This document shows, one piece after another, positions 56,194-64,000 of a stretch of DNA of 64,000 nucleotides. The notes below the pieces were generated by a model, which was not told the DNA's origin, made no database searches, and saw only the letters and a list, made by a program, of their open reading frames with translations. Source of the DNA: Macrostomum hystrix (taxonomy: Eukaryota; Platyhelminthes; Macrostomidae); the NCBI GenBank assembly GCA_950097015.1, contig CATNEN010000038.1, positions 20,310,001 through 20,374,000 on the forward strand, given 5' to 3'. Position 1 is the stretch's first letter. The number at the start of each line of letters is the position of its first letter. Made by a program: the position numbers and the translations under genes.

Positions 56194-57864
56194 TCATCGC
56201 AATCTCCGTACTAGCGTCTGCCCTAACGCACACAGAAGAGAATAAAGGAACGCGACGTGGTAAAAACCGTTTTTATGGCAACCGCCATTACCAACGTCAC
56301 CAGCCGATGCCGAATAGGCTGGCGGCGGAGCGCCAACGTGCCTCGGCGTTGTGTCGCCAATCGCTGCCGCTCGCTGCGGTGGCGTTCTCTGATCGGCCAT
56401 CAAGTCGGCCGGCGGTTCGTTAAATCGTCGCCTGCACCAGTCGGGCATCAGCTGGCTGTAGTACTTTACCACCAGCATTACGATCGGATTGCTGCAGCGC
56501 CGCCTGTCACGAAGCAGCTGACGCTCGATGCAGTCTAGAAACTGCTTGCGATCGCTGAAGGGATGATATTTCTTTTTGCGAGTTAGCATGTATAACTAGC
56601 AATGTGAGCCCCCAAACTACGAAAAGCCGTTTAGAAAAAGCTCATAAAAGTTCAGAAAAATTGCTCGTATATGAACGACTAGCAAAGTGAGCCCCCTAAC
56701 TACATGAAATATTGTTTTTGCGATTTAGTATACACGACTAGCAAAGTGAGCCCCCAAACTATCTGAATGAAGAGAAGCGTGGTCAATATTATTCTGTCTT
56801 TTCTACTGTTAACTTTGGGCAAAAAAATCGACAGTAATCACCTGCACAGCTGTTCCTGAACAGTTCGTCGAATAAAATTTAGAAAGGCTTCCATATCAGT
56901 GCGGATAGTCTGCGTATTCTGTTTTGTGTTGTTGATAGCTTTTCCTATTTTGACGCTGGCCGCTTTGATGGTGGCTGGCGCGCTCTTGAAGCGGCTGCAG
57001 TACTGGGCGTCGTTTAGGAAGTGTGACAGGCAGTCCGCGTGTTGCTCAAATACTGCTCAATTTTAGTGGGGTATATAGATAGATGGAACAGATTAAGCGT
57101 TATCGATCTGATTGTAAGATATGTTTGAATTATTTTAGAATTTAAGGATCTGATTGACTAATCTATTGGATGGGAATAAAGAACAACTGATTTATCGATC
57201 AGATAAGATTATCTACTAGTAATTAGGTAATTTATTGTTAAATGATTTCATCTGTTATCGATCGGACATTTTTTTATTTTTGATCGAGTTGGAAGATCTG
57301 ATCGCGTTATTTATTAAAAGATAGGATGAAACCAGCGCTTTACTTTAATAAACTCACTGCCAATATTATGCTCCTCGCAGATATAGTCTGCAGCCCTGGC
57401 GTACAGCTCGTAGTTGTACACAGTCAAGATCATGATGTGCGTGAAATCTCGGCGATCTGTACATTGGTGCGCCGCTTCGTCTTGCAGACATTTCAGACTT
57501 TTCACGTGCGTTCGATTGCTGAAATTTTATTTAGAAATTTCATTTTACTTTAGAATCATTTTACGCCCAAACCCGTTGACATTAGGTCTCTGTATTACTT
57601 TGGTATTTTAGTAGGCTCACCGGCACATACTCCTCAGCTGGTGAAACGGCTGCCAACCAAAGTTATAGCCCTCATCAAACAAGTCTTTCGCCCCGTAGCT
57701 CTCCTTGCATTGGCGCCACATTGTGCTAATGTGGCAGCGCTGCGCCGCTGCGGCCGCTGGCTGACTAAAAGCGATCGCTGAAGCTGGCGATAAAGCTGAC
57801 AAAATAGCGAGCGACCAAGTTAATAACAGGTAAAGCAGAAGACGATGAAGGAAGGCGACTGAAC
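56194..57864 (-). CDS. Cys-rich secreted or membrane-anchored protein, family unknown (4 visible exons)
   Basis: Exons on the - strand: 57864-57621, 57518-57358, 57052-56842, 56554-56194. GT-AG introns and consistent phases give 977 nt, a protein of at least 325 aa. The first visible exon has no ATG and opens at an acceptor-like CCTCCAACAG, so a 5' exon is missing. It begins with a hydrophobic signal-like segment, LHRLLLYLLLTWSLAILSAL. The ectodomain has 12 Cys, three per exon (for example CHISTMWRQC, KCLQDEAAHQC, DCLSHFLNDAQYC, RRRCSN), with helix-like spacing. A low-complexity Pro/Ala region leads to a C-terminal hydrophobic stretch, HVAFLYSLLCALGQTLV, followed by RRLR, which could be a membrane anchor. 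I do not recognise the family. Confidence 0.7.
56585..56775. repeat. Three copies of a 70-90-bp repeat in an intron
   Basis: ACTAGCAATGTGAGCCCCCA, ACTAGCAAAGTGAGCCCCCT and ACTAGCAAAGTGAGCCCCCA occur at about 56595, 56678 and 56730, with similar flanks. They lie in the intron between the last two exons of the Cys-rich gene. Confidence 0.7.
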
Positions 57865-57939
57865 CTGTTGGAGGGTGGACGCGTTTTTTTATTTAAACGA
57901 GCTTTTTGGCTGTAAATTGCATGTGAGCGGCGGATTCTA

Positions 57940-58295
57940 TTTTTAGCAACAGTGTGCCTTACTCATCTAACGTCGGTTTTTATTTTTAGCAACAGTGGGC
58001 CTTTCTCATCTGACGTCGGTTTCTATTTTTAGCAACAGTGTGCCTTACTCATCTAACGTCGGTTTTTATTTTTAGCAACAGTGGGCCTTTCTCATCTGAC
58101 GTCGGTTTCTATTTTTAGCAACAGTGTGCCTTACTCATCTAACGTCGGTTTTTATTTTTAGCAACAGTGGGCCTTTCTCATCTGACGTCGGTTTCTATTT
58201 TTAGCAACAGTGTGCCTTACTCATCTAACGTCGGTTTCTATTTTTAGCAACAGTGGGCCTTTCTCATCTGACGTCGGTTTCTATTTTTAGTAACT
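57940..58295. repeat. 42-bp array with 84-bp higher-order period
   Basis: About eight 42-bp units, TATTTTTAGCAACAGTG then GTGCCTTACTCATCTAACG or GGCCTTTCTCATCTGACG, then TCGGTTT. The two variants alternate strictly except at the right end. It lies 75 bp upstream of the first visible exon of the Cys-rich gene. Confidence 0.9.
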
Positions 58296-59154
58296 CGTGG
58301 GAATCAACTCTGTAGACTCTTGGATCCATTAACTTTTAAACACCAAGCGATACTTGCAGAAAATCAGAGAAAAACCAAGAATCCTCACTTCCTTTTAAGC
58401 AGAATTGATTGAAATATAAAGCAAAGCTACGAAAATGGACGAGAATATCAGTTTAAATAAATAGAAAAAATCTATATCTAAAGTTTACTCTGCCAGGTGG
58501 ATTCGGACGAAGCGAAACAGGATCGGTACTTCTACAAACACAGGGCGACCTAGGTAGATGCAAACACACATAGAGTCTGCACAATAGCTTCTGCTCTTGA
58601 GCTAGCTTAGCAACTCAGAACACACGCGCAGCGAATGCAGTTACTCAAGCAGGCACGTGCGATTGTCTGTAATTGCGTGACTGATCCCAAAGTCTGGAAA
58701 AATTGCCAAATCGTGCTTCGAGATTCGCTTTGGCCAGATTCAGTTCCAGTTAGCATCAGCTAGGGAGATTTTGGGGATGAATGAGACAGGCCTGACAGTC
58801 ATGCGGCTGCTGCTGCGGCAGGCAGCTTCGTCTCTGAGCGGGAATAAAATTTGATTAGTACACGTACCGATCGAGTCGAGTTTTGTGGTGGCGGCTGGGG
58901 TCGGTGAAATCTACAAAAGCACGCGAAGTTACTCAATACTGCGATCGCGTCTTGCGCTGTTTTTTTCTAGAGTTAATTGTGAGTCTCTTGTGATTTATGG
59001 CATGAATGCCCATTTCAGTACAAAGGCAGATTTAAGAGGGAAATACTTTATTAATGTCATTTCAGACGAACAGATTCCGAAAAGTTGTCCTTGCCGATAA
59101 AAAATGTCATTCGTGAATCGTTATTCGGAATCGTACTTAAATTCTGAATAGCTC
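58296..59154. other. Gene-free unique sequence
   Basis: May contain the missing first exon or promoter of the Cys-rich - strand gene, but none could be fixed. Confidence 0.4.
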
Positions 59155-60125
59155 AGGTTGAGGACAACTCAGAATGGGGATAAATCATAATGGGGATAAC
59201 TCAGAATGGGGATAACTCAGAATGGGGATAACTCAGAATGGGGATAACTCAGAATGGGGATAACTCAGAATGGGGATCACCCAGAATGGGGATAACTTAG
59301 AATAGGGATAACTCAGAATGGTATAATTCAAAATTGGGATAACTCAGAATGAGGATAACTCAGAATGAGGATAAATCATAATGGGGATAACTCAGAATGA
59401 GGATAAATCATAATGGGGATAACTCAGAATAAGGATAACTCAGAATGAGGATAACTCAGAATGAGGATAACTTAGAATAGGGATAACTCAGAATGAGGAT
59501 AACTCAGAATGGGGATAAATCATAATGGGGATAACTCAGAATGGGCATAACTCAGAATGGGGATAACTTAGAATAGGGATAACTCAGAATGGTATAATTC
59601 AAAATTGGGATAACTCAGAATGGGGATAACTCAGAATGGTATAATTCAAAATTGGGATAACTCAGAATGGGGATAAATCATAATGGGGATAACTCAGAAT
59701 GGGGATAACTCAGAATGGGGATAACTTAGAATAGGGATAACTCAGAATGGGGATAACTCATAATGAGGATAACTCAGAATGAGGATAACTCAGAATGAGG
59801 ATAACTCAGAATGGGGATAACTCAGAATGAGGATAACTCAGAATGAGGATAACTCAGAATGAGGATAACTCAGAATGGGGATAAATCATAATGGGGATAA
59901 CTTAGAATAGGGATAACTCAGAATGGGGATAACTCAGAATGAGGATAACTCAGAATGAGGATAACTCAGAATGGTATAATTCAAAATTGGGATAACTCAG
60001 AATGGGGATAAATCATAATGGGGATAACTCAGAATGGGGATAACTCAGAATGGGGATAACTTAGAATAGGGATAACTCAGAATGGGATCATTCAAAATTG
60101 GGATAACTCAGAATGGGGATAAATA
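59155..60125. repeat. 18-bp tandem array
   Basis: About 54 copies of GGGGATAACTCAGAATGG-type units with GAGGATAA and GGTATAATTCAAAATTG variants. A block containing the GGTATAATTC variant recurs several times at about 250-350 bp spacing. Confidence 0.9.
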
Positions 60126-60535
60126 GTTTCTAAGGAACTAAAACGATCCCCTCTTATTGGTGGCTTAGCTGTTTTTCTAGGGAAGATAGGATTAATTTGA
60201 TCCCGGAATTCGAAAAAGAGAAGCAGCAAACTGATCGAGGGTCCTTCAGCAATTTAGACTAGGCTGGCAAATTAAGCTTGCGTTGCACGCAGTTCGGGGC
60301 AAATATGCCCAGACAAGTGGATCTTTTAGGGGTCTTAAGAAGCAAGCGTCAATTTAATTGTTCTTCTATTGCTAACTGTTTGTACTTTGCTGGCGTCTGA
60401 AGATCTCATTAAATGGTTCTTTAACTCATAGACACTTTTTGGTCAGCAAATGAGAAAATAGACATGTCATTTTGGAAAAATATCGTCTTAAAATTAAATA
60501 TTATGCAGATTATTCTACCCGAAATTGAGAATGGA
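60126..60535. other. Gene-free unique sequence
   Basis: Nothing recognised. Confidence 0.45.
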
Positions 60536-60539
60536 GAGA

Positions 60540-61395
60540 GAGGTAAGAAAGGAGAGATTGATAAGGGAGAGATTGATAAGGGAGAGATTGATAAGGGAGA
60601 GATTGATAAGGGAGAGATTGATAAGCGAGAGATTGATAAGGGAGAGATTGATAAGGGAGGGATTGATAAGGGAGAGATTTATAAGGGAGAGATTGATAAG
60701 GGAGAGATTGATAAGGGAGAGATTGATAAGGGAGACAGTTAGAAAGGATAGATCGAGTAGGGGAGAGATTGACAAGGTTGAGATTGATAAGGGCGAGATT
60801 GATAAGGTAGACATTCATAAGGGAGAGATTGATAAGGGAAAGATTGATAAGGGAGATAATTAAGGGAGACACGTAGAAAGGATAGATCGAGTAGGGGAGC
60901 GATTGATAAGGTTGAGATTGATGGGGAAGATTGATAAGGGAGCAATTGATAAGTGAGAGATTGAAAGGAAGACAGTTAGAAAGGATAGATCGAGTAGGAG
61001 AGAGATTGATAAGGGAGCGATTGATAAGGGAGAGATTGATAAGGGAGAGATTGATAAGGGAGAGATTGATAAGGGAGAGATTGATAAGGGAGAGATTGAT
61101 AAGGGAGAGATTGATAAGGGAGAGATTGATAAGGGAGAGATTGATAAGGGAGACAGTTAGAAAGGATAGATCGAGTAGGGGAGAGATTGACAAGGTTGAG
61201 ATTGATAAGGGCGAGATTGATAAGGTAGACATTCATAAGGGAGAGATTGATAAGGGAAAGATTGATAAGGGAGATAATTAAGGGAGACACGTAGAAAGGA
61301 TAGATCGAGTAGGGGAGAGATTGATAAGGGAGCGATTTACTAGGGTGAGATTGATAAGGACAATATTGATAGGGAAGATAAAAAAGGAGAGATCG
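60540..61395. repeat. 15-bp tandem array with a 418-bp duplication
   Basis: Base unit GAGATTGATAAGGGA. A variant-rich block starting GACAGTTAGAAAGGATAGAT occurs at 60732-60900 and again, nearly identical, at 61150-61318, showing a recent duplication with a shift of about 418 bp. Confidence 0.9.
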
Positions 61396-62105
61396 GGTAG
61401 GGGAGAAAAGAGCTGCAATCCACTAAGGAACCGTTGTTAGTGTGAAATTGATGCATGTTAGGTATGAAAAACATTGATTGAACATAAGTGTGAGAGACAG
61501 GGTGCAAGAGAATCTTGAAATTGCCGCTTATCTTCAATACAAATATGAGAAGACTCTGAACTGTCAGAAACAGTTAACTACAGACTTTAACATTCAATCT
61601 ATTGGATTATATTTTTCATCCACTCATAATTAATCTACACTTATAGAGCCATATCTAAATAAGAAGCCTTTAAGCATATAAATGGGATATATATACTCGT
61701 ATATAAGAGAACGAGGATATTCTCAAGTTTTAGACTCTGCAATTGACGGCCAAAACTTAGGGGGGGGGCGGGATAAAACCTACAAACATACGAGCAATAT
61801 AACCATCTATAATAATTCATATATACTAATTGGGAAAATAACTTCTATTCCCCACTCTGCAACCTGGAGTAAGGAGCGCTTGCTAGTGACTCGCGTGTGT
61901 CATCACTTTGGAGGATAAATTTTTCTGTCTATAAATATAAGAACACAGATGGCTAGACAATTTAGTTTATGGCCTGGGGTTATGATCAATCATATAATTG
62001 CACCGCTGCCTATATGCTACTGCAGTTCTGAGTTGAGTTCAATACGTACAGTAAGTTTTACAATTAACAAAGCTATACTTATCTAGTGATGAAGGGGGAT
62101 TTTTA
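61396..62105. other. Gene-free unique sequence
   Basis: A run of G near 61761 and short AT stretches. No gene recognised. Confidence 0.45.
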
Positions 62106-62106
62106 A

Positions 62107-63500
62107 TCGCGATCCCAATTACAATCTAAATCCCAATCCAAATGAAGAATAGTTCCAATCCCAATCTAAATCCGAATCCCAATATGAATCCAAATCCCAA
62201 TTAATATGAATCCGAATCCCAATATGACTCCGAATCCCAATATGAATCCGAATCCTAATATGAATCTGAATCCCAATATGAATCTGAATCCCAATATGAA
62301 TCCGAATCCCAATATGAATCCGAATCCCAATATGACTCCGAATCCCAATATGAATCCGAATCCCAATATGAATCCGAATCCCAATATGACTCCGAATCCC
62401 AATATGAATCCGAATCCTAATATGAATCCGAATCCCAATATGACTCCGAATCCCAATATGAATCCGAATCCCAATATGAATCCGAATCCCAATATGACTC
62501 CGAATCCCAATATGAATCTGAATCCCAATATAAATCTGAATCCCAATATAAATCTGAATCCCAATATGAATCTGAATCCCAATATGACTCCGAATCCCAA
62601 TATGAATCTGAATCCTAATATGAATCTGAATCCCAATATGAATCCGAATCCCAATATGACTCCGAATCCCAATATGAATCCGAATCCCAATATGAATCCG
62701 AATCCCAATATGAATCCGAATCCCAATATGACTCCGAATCCCAATATGAATCCGAATCCTAATATGAATCTGAATCCCAATATGAATCTGAATCCCAATA
62801 TGAATCCGAATCCCAATATGACTCCGAATCCCAATATGAATCCGAATCCCAATATGAATCCGAATCCCAATATGAATCCGAATCCCAATATGACTCCGAA
62901 TCCCAATATGAATCCGAATCCCAATATGAATCCGAATCCCAATATGACTCCGAATCCCAATATGAATCCGAATCCCAATATGAATCCGAATCCCAATATG
63001 AATCCGAATCCCAATATGACTCCGAATCCCAATATGAATCCGAATCCCAATATGAATCCGAATCCCAATATGAATCCGAATCCCAATATGAATCCGAATC
63101 CCAATATGACTCCGAATCCCAATATAATTCTGAATCCCAATATAAATCCGAATCCCTATCTGAATGTTAATATGAATCCAAATCCGAATCCGAATCCCAA
63201 TATAAATCCGAATCCCTATCTGAATGTTAATATGAATCTGAATCCCAATATGAATCCGAATCCGAATTCGAATCCCAATATGAATCCCAATATGAATCCT
63301 AATATGAATCCTAAAATGAATCCTAATATGAATCCGAATCCCAATCTGAATGTTAATATGAATCTGAATCCCAATATAAATCTGAATCCCAATCTGAATC
63401 CGAATCACAATATGAATCCCAATCCCAATACCGAAATATTTATCTCAGTTCGAATCCCAATCCGAAAGATAAATCCAAACCTAAATCAGAATCCTAATTA
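62107..63500. repeat. 18-bp tandem array
   Basis: About 75 copies of ATGAATCCGAATCCCAAT. A variant with ATGACTCCG recurs every three to five units, giving a higher-order pattern. Open frames (Asn-Pro-Asn-Met type on +, Ile-Gly-Ile-His type on -) come from the 18-bp period. Confidence 0.95.
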
Positions 63501-63693
63501 GAATAACAAACTTAATCATAGTCCCAATCTCGATTCGAATCATTACATAGATTACTGCAATGCGATCCCGTATCGAAACCAAAAATAGGGAAAAGCGAAA
63601 ATTTATTTTAAGATAACGTTTCTATGATTACTGCATTACAACATGCTCTAACAGGTTGCTCTTTTAAGAGTCGGGTGTCTAACAAACTCCTAC
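63501..63693. other. Short spacer
   Basis: Unique sequence between the last array and the ORF at the right edge. Nothing recognised. Confidence 0.4.
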
Positions 63694-64000
63694 TCAAAGT
63701 AGGGCGTTAGTTTGACGCCTTCTCGTCGGTGCACCGTCCAAATAAAGGGTATGCGGTGCACACAAAAGAGATAGGGAATCGAAAAAGTTAAAATCCCCAC
63801 TGGGGAGATGGCATGCAGTTGGTGGTGGCCTGCCGGGCAGAGAATTTGATCGTCCCAATAAAGCCCAAAATTTTCTGTCTTCCAGGGGCTCTTTAAGCAG
63901 CCTTTTAATCCAGTCTCTCCGTGTGCTGCTATCTCCCCAGTCTAATCCGTAATCCCTTTGAGGATTTCTTTCTCGAAAATAATTGTCCAAAATCTTTCCA
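63694..64000 (-). CDS. Partial ORF at right edge, unknown
   Basis: At least 98 codons on the - strand, open to the window edge (first ATG at 63990). It contains RDWIKRLLKEPLEDRKFWAL, a basic/aromatic stretch unlike array-derived frames. It ends just past a GGTGCACCG/CGGTGCAC inverted pair at about 63729-63760. It could be the end of a transposon-encoded protein; the family is not recognised. Confidence 0.3.
   Translation of the reverse strand, partial: GKILDNYFRERNPQRDYGLDWGDSSTRRDWIKRLLKEPLEDRKFWALLGRSNSLPGRPPPTACHLPSGDFNFFDSLSLLCAPHTLYLDGAPTRRRQTNALL

Noticed and set aside
60464-61290. Lys/Glu/Asp-rich frames in the 15-bp array
   Set aside because: Periodicity of the unit; nothing outside the array supports coding.
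62119-63501. Asn-Pro repeat frames resembling parasite surface-antigen repeats
   Set aside because: A direct product of the 18-bp array; frames are open on both strands, with no signal peptide or non-repeat domain.

Overview
This is eukaryotic DNA from an animal, not a microbe. It has a spliced ciliary/centrosomal gene, a spliced rhodopsin-type receptor, a spliced secreted-protein gene, tRNA-derived SINEs, a Ty3/gypsy LTR retrotransposon and a Penelope-like element (PLE). The standard genetic code fits every reconstructed exon. The AT-rich background, GC-rich exons and very high load of short tandem repeats suggest an invertebrate, perhaps a free-living flatworm or other lophotrochozoan. That placement is a guess; nothing here fixes the species.

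Three host genes can be rebuilt exon by exon with matching splice phases. (1) A CCDC81 homologue on the + strand, ten exons from 12297 to 21731, 719 codons. (2) A class A GPCR on the - strand, three exons between 43278 and 40519, about 514 aa. (3) A cysteine-rich secreted or membrane-anchored protein on the - strand, four visible exons between 57864 and 56194, first exon not found.

The middle of the window (about 23.1-33.1 kb) is a nested transposon. A decayed PLE on the - strand carries, 5' to 3', a hammerhead-like motif, an arginine-rich ORF, an SGNH-hydrolase-like ORF and the RT/GIY-YIG ORF. The last two are joined by a canonical -1 frameshift heptamer directly before a stop. A young gypsy element (224-bp LTRs with no difference seen, single 1469-aa gag-pol) sits inside the PLE's RT. 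The PLE is bounded on both sides by TAGA tetranucleotide arrays. Other mobile material includes five copies or fragments of one tRNA-SINE family, two further SINE-like families and a decayed non-LTR retrotransposon 3' end.

About 28 distinct tandem arrays with units of 4-50 bp cover roughly a third of the window. They fill several introns of the CCDC81 gene and its presumed 3' UTR, and one lies in frame inside the gypsy gag-pol. Nearly all long ORFs outside the three genes and the transposon are by-products of these arrays and are not called as genes. No CRISPR, rRNA or convincing functional tRNA gene was seen.
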